A stretch of DNA of 64,000 nucleotides from Branchiibius cervicis (GCF_042661605.1 NZ_JBHSWJ010000002.1:2108001-2172000); one strand, 5' to 3'; counted from the first letter of the stretch, positions 34,364 to 42,863 are shown. The notes: a model not told the origin generated them from the letters alone. Numbers and translations are program-made.

Positions 34364-35454
34364 GCCGGTTCCCCGTCGAATCGGCCCTCGTAGTAGGCGT
34401 CCGCCGGGTTGAATCGTGGACCGGCTCCGGGCACCCGCCAGCCGCCAGCCGGGTCAGGTTCCAAACCGGCAGCCCGCGCCTGGCCAGGGAAGATCTGGTC
34501 GTCGACGTTGCAGCCGTTCTCGATGAAGTGCGCCTTACCGTCTGACCCGATCACCGCCGGCCCCTGATTGCGGTCGCGATGTGTGATGCCGTGCCGGCGG
34601 TACTCGATGCAGCGTTCGTCGATCATTGCTGGACCGTCGTCGCGGTGAACCAGACCGATTTTGTCGTGGTACGCCTCAGACTGGTCGTCGGGGTCGGCAG
34701 ACCAGGTGTGGGCGCCGCCGTCCGGTAGTTGCCGCTCGAAATGCAACCGGTAGTCACCGTCGCCCCATTCGGCCCGTTGCGGGCGCAGTAGTTCGCCGTC
34801 AGGCAACCGGGTCGCCGAGACGAACCGCTTCTCCACCGCCGGGCCCATGCCGTCATGGGCGTCGAAGTCCTGCGTCTCGGTGAACTCGACCGGCGTTCCG
34901 TGAGCGTCTTCGTAGCGGAAGCTAGCGGCGTCCCATTCGCGCGCGGCCACGCCCAGCTCGCCGTCGGCGTTCGTCCACGACGTGACCCGCTGCGTGTTGC
35001 GCGGGTCAGAACCGAAGTGCTCATCCTCGACGCTGACGTTCCCCCCGAACTGTTCGTGCAGTTCCCTTGCCGCCAATGCCTTTTCGCGGCTAGCCGTCAG
35101 CGCATCCCGCAGGCTCTCAGGTACCTGGTGGCCCGGGTTTTGCTCGATGTGCTCGGCATACAGAGCAAGGTAGGCTCGGGCGCGCAGCGGCATGTTGCCG
35201 ATATAGGTGTTGGCGATGTCGACGTCGCCCACCATGACCGGCGGGCAGCCACCGGTGCCGGGCTCGATCGTCACCTGGCGCAGTCGCCGCTGCGTCGCAG
35301 CATCTCTGGCGCGGATATCCGGGTCGTTCGGCAGGTCGTCGCCGGTGGCGCCCGGCTGGGCTAGTTCGAGTCCGTCGTCCGGTTCACCGGCAATGTGGCC
35401 GGCGAACCGCCCGTCGTTGCCGTGAATCGCGCCTGATGCGTCAACTGTGGTCAC
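34360..35454 (-). CDS. Tagged protein 10 (GPA-repeat type)
   Basis: A 364-residue protein with tag MTTVDASGAIHGNDGRFAGH and AGEPDDGLELAQP, the latter nearly the same as in the ArdC protein. TGGCPPVMVGDVDIANT matches protein 9. The C-terminal half has LVHRDDGPAMIDERCIEYRR and HGITHRDRNQGPAVIGSDGK repeats. The start is GTG at 35,454, after the abutting motif; no leader ORF. Confidence 0.68.
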   Translation of the reverse strand: MTTVDASGAIHGNDGRFAGHIAGEPDDGLELAQPGATGDDLPNDPDIRARDAATQRRLRQVTIEPGTGGCPPVMVGDVDIANTYIGNMPLRARAYLALYAEHIEQNPGHQVPESLRDALTASREKALAARELHEQFGGNVSVEDEHFGSDPRNTQRVTSWTNADGELGVAAREWDAASFRYEDAHGTPVEFTETQDFDAHDGMGPAVEKRFVSATRLPDGELLRPQRAEWGDGDYRLHFERQLPDGGAHTWSADPDDQSEAYHDKIGLVHRDDGPAMIDERCIEYRRHGITHRDRNQGPAVIGSDGKAHFIENGCNVDDQIFPGQARAAGLEPDPAGGWRVPGAGPRFNPADAYYEGRFDGEPA

Positions 35455-35472
35455 GCCATGTTGGTTGGCGGC
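35455..35472 (-). promoter_or_regulatory. GCCGCCAACCAAC start-abutting motif (copy 4)
   Basis: GCCGCCAACCAACATGGC directly before the GTG at 35,454; an ATG inside the motif is out of frame. Confidence 0.45.
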
Positions 35473-36102
35473 TCAGCCCGCTTTGCGCCGGGACGGCTGC
35501 GCGCGGGTCCCTCTCGTGGCGGCTTGGCGCCTTGCTCGATGCTTGCCCGCCTCGTGGTCGATCTGGCGGAATGTGACGTCGCCGGAACGAAGCACCTTCA
35601 CTGCACCGCTGCTACGGCACCGTCGGCAGTGCCATGGTGCGTTGACGTCGGCGAAGCTGTACTGCATACAGACCGAACACAATGCGATCACTGCCTTGGC
35701 TTCATCAAGTGCTGCATGAAACGCAATTCGTCCTCGCTCCCCCGGGCGCGCGACCACGACGAACCGCCAAGGGAAAGACGGACCGAACCCGCACGCGCAA
35801 TCGTCATGCAGTCCGGACACCTCAACCGGTTGGCCGTGTTCACAGCCGGGTGCGTGCATGGTCGCAGTAGCCAGTTCCCCCGGTTTCCAGAGCCGTTCGT
35901 TGTGGGGTCCCTTCACTTCGACGAAAGTGCTCAGCCGCGGCAGATACATGTCACAGCGGTAGTAGGTGCCACTGGGCATGACGACCCCCTCTGGTTCGTA
36001 CTGCCACACCATCCGCAGCGCATCAAGGTTGACCGCCCAGTCGGCTTCGAGGGTGGAGCGGAACCGGACACCGGCGTACGTCTGCGGAATTGCTCGCATC
36101 AC
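35473..36102 (-). CDS. PD-(D/E)XK-like nuclease with zinc-binding cysteines
   Basis: A 209-residue protein. VRFRSTLEADWAVNLDALRM, then WQYEPEG, YRCDMYLPRLSTFVEVKGPH give the E...D...ExK pattern of small phage- and plasmid-type nucleases (VSR/T7 endonuclease I-like fold). The centre and C-terminus have Cys pairs (CACGFGP, LCSVC, HCRRC). The tail is strongly basic. Role in resolving or processing transferred DNA is inferred. GTG start overlaps the upstream stop (GTGA). Confidence 0.65.
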   Translation of the reverse strand: MMRAIPQTYAGVRFRSTLEADWAVNLDALRMVWQYEPEGVVMPSGTYYRCDMYLPRLSTFVEVKGPHNERLWKPGELATATMHAPGCEHGQPVEVSGLHDDCACGFGPSFPWRFVVVARPGERGRIAFHAALDEAKAVIALCSVCMQYSFADVNAPWHCRRCRSSGAVKVLRSGDVTFRQIDHEAGKHRARRQAATRGTRAQPSRRKAG

Positions 36103-36512
36103 AGGCCGTCCTGACGGTCCCGTCGATCACGACGGTCCTGCTGGCGTTCCATGCGGCGCATCTCGCGGCGGTCGACGTAGGTGACGTTGCGCCGGTTGTA
36201 GTAGTTCTGCTGGCTGTTGCTGTAGTTGCCGGAGCCGGACGGCGGGCTGTCGATGACCGACCACGCCAGCCAGGCGAGGAAGATCACCCCGACCGCGCTA
36301 CCGGCAGTCTTCTTCCAATCGGTCAGGCCGATCCTGGCGCGCAACTGACTGATCGTGGCGAAAACGTCGATGACGCCGAACGCTTTGAGCGCCCACAACA
36401 CAATGGCGCCGGCCACAGCCAAGCCAACGATCCACGCGATCAGGTACACCAGCTTCCCGACAGCGCGAAGCAGGATGTTCTCCGCGAACCGCCACTCGAA
36501 CATCCTCAGCAT
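36099..36512 (-). CDS. Membrane protein with charged C-terminal tail
   Basis: A 137-residue protein with two or three hydrophobic segments (LVYLIAWIVGLAVAGAIVLW, AVGVIFLAWLAWSVI), an Asn/Gln/Tyr-rich linker (SNSQQNYYNRRN) and an Arg/Asp-rich tail (RRMERQQDRRDRRDRQDG). It sits between the FtsK-like gene, which it overlaps, and the nuclease gene. Possibly part of a transfer complex; no family recognised. Confidence 0.55.
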   Translation of the reverse strand: MLRMFEWRFAENILLRAVGKLVYLIAWIVGLAVAGAIVLWALKAFGVIDVFATISQLRARIGLTDWKKTAGSAVGVIFLAWLAWSVIDSPPSGSGNYSNSQQNYYNRRNVTYVDRREMRRMERQQDRRDRRDRQDGL

Positions 36513-38302
36513 TCGCAAGTCCCGTCGCTACGAATGGGTGCTCGGCACGACGGGCACCGTGGGCCATCGGCGCCTGACGTCCCAGCACCCGCATCTTTAG
36601 CGGCACGCTGAGCCTTGGCCTGCGCCTCTAGGCGCCTACTAGCTGCCGCTGCCGCTGCCGCGCCGAACAGTTGCTCACCGTCGTCGCTGAACGTCTCCGG
36701 AGCGTCGCGGCGCGGGTCGAAGGCTGGGCCTTCGTCGTCAAGGTCTTCCTCCGACACGGGACAGTATTCGTCCATCTCCGCCTGTGTCGGCTCCGGCCGG
36801 GACGTGGTGGGCACGCCACGGCTGGCAAGTTCGGCGTCGAGCTGGCCAGAGGTCGCGAAGAACGACTTGAACACCACCGGCGCTTGCCCTTCGAGCTCGG
36901 CCCCGCCGACGCCCTTGGAGACCATGCCGCCGTTTGCGACGTTGTCCGGCACCGTCGGTACGCGGTCGGCAACACTGAACGCCTGATCACGTTGTATCTT
37001 CGAGGGGTTCGGCCCCATCAGAACACGCTGACCAAGCAGCGTCTTCAACGACGGCGGCAGTCCTGAGTTCTGGTTCGACACCTGACTGCTCAGCAACATG
37101 CGGATACCGACGAACCGCTTCTCCGCGGCAATCTTCGTGATGACGCGTTGCAGCTTGAACTTCAGTCGGTTCTCCTCGATAACCTCTTGCACTTCGGGCA
37201 TCTTCCGGTCCACTCCAGGCGGAAGCTTCTCCCCCACCAGCAACCCGGCCACCTCGTCCACGATGCACAGGATCGGCGGGAACCGCTGGTCGTCGGGCAG
37301 GTCGAACCAGTTGGTCACGCCGGCCTGCTCCAGCACCTTGGCGCGGCGGTTGCCCTCCTCGTAGACCAACGCCAACGCCGTCACCGCCGAACGCAAACCG
37401 TCACAGCCCCAGCCGCCGTCGCGCACGTACTTCTTGCACCAGGAGTAGTCGATCGCTTTGGACGGCTCGTCCACGATGACCAGCGCAGCGCCCCCGGCGA
37501 CCTGGTCGGCGATGATGCTGTTCAACGTGTTCGTCTTGCCCGCGCCCGCGGTGCCACTGACCAATCCGAACGCGTGAGCTCGCCAGTCGATGCTCACGGT
37601 GTCGTACTTCTTCTGTCCCGGCGGCGGCAAGATGTCGCCGATCGGGGTCCGGTGCAGATCAGCTCCGAGACCAGCCAGATTCAATCGGATAGTCGGTGGA
37701 AAAGTCGGCGGATCGCTCGGGATGACCTGAGCCGTCAGCTTGTTCGCGTCCGCGACGACGTACCAGCCGAACTGCCCGACGACGCTGGTGGCGACCTCGT
37801 CCAGCTTCTCGTCGTGCTTGGACGGCATGTAGGACTTCGGCAGACCCAACAGGTAGCCACCACCGGGGCGCGGGGCGGCCTGCACGTCCCACGGCTTCAC
37901 CCCGAGCGCCGTCGCGACCGCGCCGCGGCAGCGCGCGGTGTCGTCGTCCAGTTTCGTCAGGGTAGCGCGGGCAAGGTGTGGGTCGAAGTCAGTCAGGTAG
38001 AACCCCGGGTAGGTGTCCTGCAGCGTCGCTGCGACCTTCTCGCCCATGGTCGGTTTGGCGTCGGCCGCCGACAATGACACCTGGAAGCTCTCCGGGGTCT
38101 TCACGCTGCCACTGGCTTTGGCCGCAGCAGTCACCGTCGTTTCAGCGACGTGCCGTCGGAACACTGCCACGTTCGCTTCGGTGTCGATGTTCGCCAGGCT
38201 CCACTCGGGGCCTTTGGCCTGGCGAACCTTGCTCACGACTGCACCGGAATGACGGTCCGGGTCGAACCCGGCCGGCAACGGCACCCTCATCTGTTCCAGC
38301 AC
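36506..38302 (-). CDS. FtsK/SpoIIIE-type DNA-translocating ATPase
   Basis: A 598-residue ATPase. Walker A is GTAGAGKT (about 250-257), Walker B lies in PPILCIVDEVAGLL (about 345), and SSQVSNQNSGLPPSLKTLLG is a typical sensor region. The N-terminal 240 residues are a soluble domain without membrane helices. The C-terminus ends in a zinc ribbon (CPSCRAP, TCEC). FtsK-like proteins move DNA in actinobacterial conjugation. The GTG start is fixed by the TGGCCCATGTAGA box 5 nt upstream. A VirD4-type coupling protein also exists at 45.5 kb, so this may serve maintenance or DNA delivery to it. Confidence 0.85.
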   Translation of the reverse strand: MLEQMRVPLPAGFDPDRHSGAVVSKVRQAKGPEWSLANIDTEANVAVFRRHVAETTVTAAAKASGSVKTPESFQVSLSAADAKPTMGEKVAATLQDTYPGFYLTDFDPHLARATLTKLDDDTARCRGAVATALGVKPWDVQAAPRPGGGYLLGLPKSYMPSKHDEKLDEVATSVVGQFGWYVVADANKLTAQVIPSDPPTFPPTIRLNLAGLGADLHRTPIGDILPPPGQKKYDTVSIDWRAHAFGLVSGTAGAGKTNTLNSIIADQVAGGAALVIVDEPSKAIDYSWCKKYVRDGGWGCDGLRSAVTALALVYEEGNRRAKVLEQAGVTNWFDLPDDQRFPPILCIVDEVAGLLVGEKLPPGVDRKMPEVQEVIEENRLKFKLQRVITKIAAEKRFVGIRMLLSSQVSNQNSGLPPSLKTLLGQRVLMGPNPSKIQRDQAFSVADRVPTVPDNVANGGMVSKGVGGAELEGQAPVVFKSFFATSGQLDAELASRGVPTTSRPEPTQAEMDEYCPVSEEDLDDEGPAFDPRRDAPETFSDDGEQLFGAAAAAAASRRLEAQAKAQRAAKDAGAGTSGADGPRCPSCRAPIRSDGTCEC

Positions 38303-38307
38303 AACCT

Positions 38308-38320
38308 TCTACATGGGCCA
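38308..38320 (-). promoter_or_regulatory. TGGCCCATGTAGA box before the FtsK-like gene
   Basis: Exact 13-mer on the minus strand, 5 nt before the GTG at 38,302; CCTGG lies 11 bases further upstream. Confidence 0.55.
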
Positions 38321-38342
38321 GATCCGCGATGCCAGGGTCCGG

Positions 38343-39116
38343 TTATCCTCCGGTCAGGACGTGCTCCGAGCGCTCCAACGCAACCTGGACGGCCTCCTCC
38401 AGCCTGTCCAACCACACTCCGATGTCGGACGGGACGCGACGAACGCCCGGCGCGGGCAGGTCTCTCTTGGTCGCCGAAGCGGTCCTGACCCAGCCGTCGC
38501 GCCGAAGCCCCTGCGAGATCGCCGCCGTCACCGATCTTGTCGAGAGCGCACCATCAGACAGGTAGCCGCGTCGGTCGATGCCTACCAGTAGCGGCGCACG
38601 TCGCCTGTCCCACTCGGCCAAGGCCGCGACGAACTGGCAAGCGTGCTGGCCAGGAAGGTCGATTTGGCGCAACGCCAGGACGGCATCGTCAGGGCTTCTG
38701 GTTTCGGCATACCCATCGAGCACCGCCGCCCACCGGGCCACGGCGCAGCACGAGCATGTCGCCGGGTCGGTGGTCGCTTCCAGCAGCAGTGGACCGACGC
38801 GCCACGACGCACCCACCAGCACCACGTCGTCGGTGGTGAGTTCACTGATCTGTGCCCGGGTCATTCCAGCTCCGGCGAACAACCCGATGACCTGGTCCCG
38901 AGCCTGACGTACCGTGCCAGAGCCAGTCAGCCACGGCGGCGGCCGCCAACCCGTAGCAACGGTGCTCGGCAACCAGCCGGCAAGGCTGCGGCGCAGCGTC
39001 GACGGCGCCTGGGGACACTCGGCGGCGAACTCGATCAACAAAGCCAGCCGTGGCGGGTCACCATCGCCGACGGACAGCCCGCGGCTGGTGAGCCAATCGG
39101 CGAGCAGCGAATCCAT
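38343..39116 (-). CDS. Degenerate tyrosine-recombinase-like protein
   Basis: A 257-residue protein placed directly after the integrase (TAG then ATG). VRQARDQVIGLFAGAGMTRA, then QISELTTDDVVLVG resembles the start of a tyrosine recombinase catalytic domain, but the expected Arg of GLRxxEL is replaced and no HxxR or Tyr box is clear. It also has two Cys (ATCSCCAVARW). A non-catalytic partner of the integrase is a reasonable inference. Confidence 0.5.
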   Translation of the reverse strand: MDSLLADWLTSRGLSVGDGDPPRLALLIEFAAECPQAPSTLRRSLAGWLPSTVATGWRPPPWLTGSGTVRQARDQVIGLFAGAGMTRAQISELTTDDVVLVGASWRVGPLLLEATTDPATCSCCAVARWAAVLDGYAETRSPDDAVLALRQIDLPGQHACQFVAALAEWDRRRAPLLVGIDRRGYLSDGALSTRSVTAAISQGLRRDGWVRTASATKRDLPAPGVRRVPSDIGVWLDRLEEAVQVALERSEHVLTGG

Positions 39117-40199
39117 CTACAGGCCAACGCTTTTCACCGCGTTGCCAGCCATCGGGTTAGCGTGGCGGATGTAGCGCACCACCGTCTCCGGTTTGCGGTG
39201 ACGGGTCTGGCGCATGATCGCCGTCAACAACGCCCCGCCCGCGTCAGCCGTCGTGACAAAGCCTGCCCGCAGGCTGTGTGCACTGAACCGCTCCGGGTCC
39301 ATCCCCGCCGCGCTCATCCTGCGCTCCAACACCGCACCCACGCTGGACCCGGACAGCACCCCATCACCGATCGCACCGGAGCGGTACACCCGACGCAACA
39401 GTGGTTGGTCGGCTTGGCTGTCCGGCCACGGCTGGTCGCAATGATGGGTGTTGCTGACTGCAGACAGGTTCCGCGCTGCGGCCATCGTTTGCGGCCGCCC
39501 CTCAATGCTGGACAGCACCAACCAAGCACGCACCGCGCATGGTACGCAGGTCAGTGGGTGCTGGCCGACCGGCACCGCAATGACCTCCCCGTCACCGAAC
39601 TGGTCAGTCTTGCTGGCCCTGATGACGACTCGCAGGTGCGGTTCGGAATCGGCGCCAGCCTGGAATGACACATCCCCGGTTCGTAGCCCAACCAACTCGC
39701 TACGGCGCAACGCGCCCGCGAAGCCCAACAACAGCAACGCTGCATCCCGCCGCGCCGCCACGCTGCGAGGCCAGTGCCGAAAGTCGAAGTGGCTCAGGGT
39801 GGTTCGCAGCATCTCAACATCGAAGGCCGCCGCCTGCTTCGGCGGACGCTTACGCTGTCGCCGGATGCTCGCCAACGCCGCAACCACGACCGGGTGACCG
39901 CCAGGCTCTGGTAAGCCAGCGATCCGATGCACCGCATTGGCGGCGGCCACCCGCAACGCCAATGTCGACGTGGCTGCCGCCGGCGAACCATCGGCCCGAG
40001 CGATCTGGGCGCTGAATCGCAGGTGGCGAGCCAGATCCTCCGGTTCCAGGGGCAGCGACTGGGCGCCGTTGCGGTCACACCACGACTGCACCTGAACCCA
40101 TTGGCTGCGGTAGGCGCGGCGCGTCGACTCAGCCCAGGTCGACTCGACGATCCGGGCGAGCTCCGACTGGCCTGGCGACGGACGTGTCGGGGTTGTCAC
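39117..40199 (-). CDS. int: Tyrosine integrase of the element
   Basis: A 360-residue recombinase. The N-terminal SAM-like domain includes STRRAYRSQWVQVQSWCDRN; the catalytic domain has LLGFAGALRRSELVGLRTGD (first Arg), HSLRAGFVTTADAGG (HxxR) and MRQTRHRKPETVVRYIRHAN (His, Tyr). The GTG at 40,199 is preferred over an open frame that runs further upstream through low-complexity Arg-rich sequence. It probably integrates the element into a chromosome, although no tRNA or att site is visible in the window. Confidence 0.85.
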   Translation of the reverse strand: MTTPTRPSPGQSELARIVESTWAESTRRAYRSQWVQVQSWCDRNGAQSLPLEPEDLARHLRFSAQIARADGSPAAATSTLALRVAAANAVHRIAGLPEPGGHPVVVAALASIRRQRKRPPKQAAAFDVEMLRTTLSHFDFRHWPRSVAARRDAALLLLGFAGALRRSELVGLRTGDVSFQAGADSEPHLRVVIRASKTDQFGDGEVIAVPVGQHPLTCVPCAVRAWLVLSSIEGRPQTMAAARNLSAVSNTHHCDQPWPDSQADQPLLRRVYRSGAIGDGVLSGSSVGAVLERRMSAAGMDPERFSAHSLRAGFVTTADAGGALLTAIMRQTRHRKPETVVRYIRHANPMAGNAVKSVGL

Positions 40200-40248
40200 C
40201 GGCCCATTGTTGCGTCGCCTCCGGACAGGGGCCGGCGTTAGCCGGGAT

Positions 40249-40629
40249 CTACTGATAGCCCGTCGTCGGCGATGAGGGACCACCGCGACGAAGCCACCAC
40301 CGTTGGTAGTGCTTGCGGCAGTAACCGCGGCCATAGTGCTTGCCATCGCACCCTTCGATGGAACAACCCGTCCGTCGCGGCCCATAGGCTGGTCCTCCAC
40401 CCAGTGGGTCGCCGTAACGCCTCAGGCGTTGGTAGTGCTTCACGCAGAAACCGCGGGTGAATGTGGTAACGGTGCAGCCCTCGACGGCACACGGCGGCCC
40501 AACCTTCGCATCCCCCGCGCGGCCTGACGGGTTTCCGTAACGCCTCAGGCGTCGGTAGTGGCCTGCGCACAGCCCACGGGCATCCACTGCTGCGTCGCAA
40601 CCGTCAATCGAGCAAACAGGACTAGCCAT
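40249..40629 (-). CDS. Triple CxxxxC/CxxxH finger protein
   Basis: A 126-residue protein made of three repeats of about 38-40 residues: CSIDGCDAAVDARGLCAGHY, CAVEGCTVTTFTRGFCVKHY and CSIEGCDGKHYGRGYCRKHY, each followed by RLRRYGxP or similar. Each unit has C-x4-C-x9-C-x3-H and likely binds one zinc. Comparable units occur in phage and HNH-linked proteins. The ATG is 6 nt after a variant box (GTCGCACCGC). DNA binding is inferred. Confidence 0.65.
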   Translation of the reverse strand: MASPVCSIDGCDAAVDARGLCAGHYRRLRRYGNPSGRAGDAKVGPPCAVEGCTVTTFTRGFCVKHYQRLRRYGDPLGGGPAYGPRRTGCSIEGCDGKHYGRGYCRKHYQRWWLRRGGPSSPTTGYQ

Positions 40630-40635
40630 GCCCCT

Positions 40636-40645
40636 GCGGTGCGAC
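40636..40645 (-). promoter_or_regulatory. GTCGCACCGC box (one-base variant) before the finger protein
   Basis: Six bases (aggggc) separate it from the ATG at 40,629. Confidence 0.5.
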
Positions 40646-40673
40646 GACGCCGGGGCTCACGGCATCCGGCCGC

Positions 40674-41210
40674 TCAGACCAGCGACAACTCCCGGAACGT
40701 CACCAGCCCCAACTGATCCAGTCCTGCCAGGTAGCCCTTCTCGGTGTACGGGTCGACCAGGATCACACCGTCACCGGACGGCGCAGCCAGTTCGGTGTAC
40801 GGCGCGTAGTGGCTGGCAACCAGAACCAACGGCACCGGCTCGTCCCACACACCGGCTCGTCCCAGCACCGGCCCCGGCAACGGGTCCGTCTTGGGTGACA
40901 TCATCGCCGTGGTCGCCACGTCATCGTCCAACTGGTAGCCACTGTCAATGGCTGCCTGCAACGCCGAATGCTGCACGAACGCAGCGACTCCCGCCGCGTG
41001 GTCGAAACGGGCAAGGAACGCACTCTCGATGTCGTCGGCCGCGATGTGGTCGTAACCGGCCACCACCAACGGCAGCAACTCCGTTGCGGTGTCCGCCACC
41101 GCCTGCATCCGGTCGCCGAACAACATCACGAACTGCCAACGTGCCCCGTCAGGGTGCACAGGCAGCATCGGATCGCCGTCGCCGTCGATCTGCGAAGTCA
41201 GCAAAGCCAT
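40674..41210 (-). CDS. Hypothetical acidic protein
   Basis: A 178-residue protein from ATG at 41,210 (MALLTSQIDGDGDPMLPVHP). It is beta/alpha mixed and acidic, with ARWQFVMLFGDRMQAVADTA and a GVILVDPYTEKGYLAGL end. No family recognised. A short leader frame starting 6 nt after a GTCGCACCGT box overlaps its start. Confidence 0.5.
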   Translation of the reverse strand: MALLTSQIDGDGDPMLPVHPDGARWQFVMLFGDRMQAVADTATELLPLVVAGYDHIAADDIESAFLARFDHAAGVAAFVQHSALQAAIDSGYQLDDDVATTAMMSPKTDPLPGPVLGRAGVWDEPVPLVLVASHYAPYTELAAPSGDGVILVDPYTEKGYLAGLDQLGLVTFRELSLV

Positions 41211-41263
41211 ATCCAAGTCTCCAAGTGGTCGATCGTCGCGGTCGGATCAAACGCCCGGCCCAC
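41198..41263 (-). CDS. Leader peptide overlapping the 41210 start
   Basis: A 21-codon frame, VGRAFDPTATIDHLETWIWL, ending Cys, with a GTG exactly 6 nt after the box. It runs 13 bases into the main gene, as the leader at 26,023 does. Confidence 0.4.
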   Translation of the reverse strand: MGRAFDPTATIDHLETWIWLC

Positions 41264-41269
41264 ACCCTT

Positions 41270-41279
41270 ACGGTGCGAC
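41270..41279 (-). promoter_or_regulatory. GTCGCACCGT box before the 41263 leader
   Basis: Exact box; aagggt separates it from the GTG. Confidence 0.6.
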
Positions 41280-41315
41280 GACTGTCGCCAGTGCGTGGGC
41301 CACGTCCGGGCACTG

Positions 41316-42404
41316 CTAGTTTCGCCGGCGGAAGATTCGCGCCACCAACGCAGCACGCTCACGCTGCCGCTCCCGGATCGCCGCGTCCTCCACTGACCGC
41401 GGCTTCTCCCGCGTCGGGCAGTGATGGTCCGCGCCGCTGGCAGTCATCAACCCGCACTTGCCGCAGGTGTCGACGGTGACGCCGCGCTCACCGCGAACGA
41501 ATCGGTTGAACACCTTGCCCGGCGCGTCACTGTTCGCCATCGCGGCGTACGTGGCCGGATCGACCTTGTAGCCGTACGTTTTCGGCGGCGCCACGCTGCC
41601 GTCCTTGCGGGTGTAACCCTTCGTGGTCAACGTCATCATGCCCTCACCGGAATCGGTCGAACCGTAGCCAACCGACCGGATCCAGGTGGAGGTCACCGGC
41701 ATCGCCTTCGCGCCGGTGTTCGCCAACCGCTCGCGGCGGCGTGCCTCCAAGTCGCCAGCCGCCGCCAATGACGTACGAGCTCGCTGGCCTTCCAAGACAG
41801 CACTGACACCCTCGGCGACGAACACCTCGTGCTCGGGCGCGAACCCCAAGCCTTTCGTCTCCCACTGACCGTCAGAACCTTTCGTGACACGCACTGTGCC
41901 GTGCACCATCCGACCGTCAGGAAGCGACGCCGAAACCGGCACGTCAAACGTGCGGTCGTGCTGGGCAGCGCTGAACCGATGGATCGCGGTCTTGGACGGC
42001 ATCCGCAACGTCACACCGTGACCCGAGTAGGACATGCGGTGCGTGCGACGGTTCCCCGAGATCGACTTGCCCGCAGTCATGTTCGGGGTGTTGTCGTCCG
42101 GCATCAACGGGTAGTCGCCGCCGCCATGGCCGTACTCGGCGTCCACGAACGTCGTACTCCACCACTGATCAATGCCCTCGGTGGTCTTCGGGTCAATCCG
42201 GGTGCTGGTGGCGATCGGCGCGACATACCCCAGGGAATCCAGTTGCCGGGCACGCAACTCCCGCCAGTCACTACTGACCGGCGCAGCAACAGTGTCACTG
42301 CCATCCGGGCCGCGCAGGGATACCTCAGCGGCCTCCCCGGCGACGTGCCCAGCGAACTTCCCGTCGGCGCCGTGGATCGCGCCCGACGCATCGACCGTGC
42401 TCAT
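41316..42404 (-). CDS. Tagged protein 11 (outlying member)
   Basis: A 362-residue protein with tag MSTVDASGAIHGADGKFAGH and AGEAAEVSLRGP. The body has FSAAQHDRTFDVPVSASLPD and MVHGTVRVTKGSDGQWETKG, then KTYGYKVDPATYAAMANSDA with GKVFNRFVRG, a block I associate only loosely with small plasmid proteins. A zinc-type pair follows (CGKCGLM, HHCP), then a charged helix. It lies about 6 kb from the array and has its own leader, showing that the tag moves as a unit. Confidence 0.65.
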   Translation of the reverse strand: MSTVDASGAIHGADGKFAGHVAGEAAEVSLRGPDGSDTVAAPVSSDWRELRARQLDSLGYVAPIATSTRIDPKTTEGIDQWWSTTFVDAEYGHGGGDYPLMPDDNTPNMTAGKSISGNRRTHRMSYSGHGVTLRMPSKTAIHRFSAAQHDRTFDVPVSASLPDGRMVHGTVRVTKGSDGQWETKGLGFAPEHEVFVAEGVSAVLEGQRARTSLAAAGDLEARRRERLANTGAKAMPVTSTWIRSVGYGSTDSGEGMMTLTTKGYTRKDGSVAPPKTYGYKVDPATYAAMANSDAPGKVFNRFVRGERGVTVDTCGKCGLMTASGADHHCPTREKPRSVEDAAIRERQRERAALVARIFRRRN

Positions 42405-42487
42405 CGGACACCACCGACAACAGATGCTGCGCGGTAGGCAAAGGGGCCGCGATCGACCGACGGCGTAGGCAGGCAGAAGGTGCTCAT
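42401..42487 (-). CDS. Leader peptide of tagged protein 11 (unrelated sequence)
   Basis: A 28-codon frame, MSTFCLPTPSVDRGPFAYRA, then ASVVGGVR, with an ATGA overlap to the main start and the abutting motif before its ATG. Layout is kept although most of the peptide is not. Confidence 0.5.
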   Translation of the reverse strand: MSTFCLPTPSVDRGPFAYRAASVVGGVR

Positions 42488-42507
42488 GCCAGTGTTGGTT
42501 GGCGGCG
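42488..42507 (-). promoter_or_regulatory. GCCGCCAACCAAC start-abutting motif (copy 5)
   Basis: CGCCGCCAACCAACACTGGC directly before the leader ATG. Confidence 0.45.
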
Positions 42508-42521
42508 AAACAGCCAAAGCG

Positions 42522-42863
42522 TCAGGCTGCAGCGTCGACGCGCTCCTTGCGCTTGTTGGTAGCCCCTGGCTTACGCCCAGCCTTTCTGCCCTTCTTAGCG
42601 CCCATGCTGGACCAGTCGACCTCTCTGCCGGCGCGCAGCATCACCCCACCCCACACGCCGTAGCCGTCTGTCTCCCGGCCCCGGCGCAGGCACGACTTCG
42701 TTGACAGGCAGGTGTCGCAGATGGCTTTGGCCCGCAAGAACCCCTCCGGCCGGTTCGGTTGGAACGTGTCGTCGAGGATTCCCCGACAGGCAATCTCACG
42801 CCGCAACGGAATGTCGTCCGGCGACAGAGCAGGCTCGGCGGTCGCGTCCAAAACAATGTCCAT
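42522..42863 (-). CDS. WhiB-like iron-sulfur transcription factor
   Basis: A 113-residue Wbl protein. The four cluster cysteines are in IACRGILDD and KAICDTCLSTKSCLRRG; the DGYGVWGGVMLR segment is the conserved turn that contacts sigma factor, and the basic tail (KKGRKAGRKPGATNKRK) would bind DNA. Wbl proteins act with the housekeeping sigma factor. The ATG is exactly 6 nt after a GTCGCACCGT box, so it may regulate or be regulated through this promoter class. Confidence 0.87.
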   Translation of the reverse strand: MDIVLDATAEPALSPDDIPLRREIACRGILDDTFQPNRPEGFLRAKAICDTCLSTKSCLRRGRETDGYGVWGGVMLRAGREVDWSSMGAKKGRKAGRKPGATNKRKERVDAAA

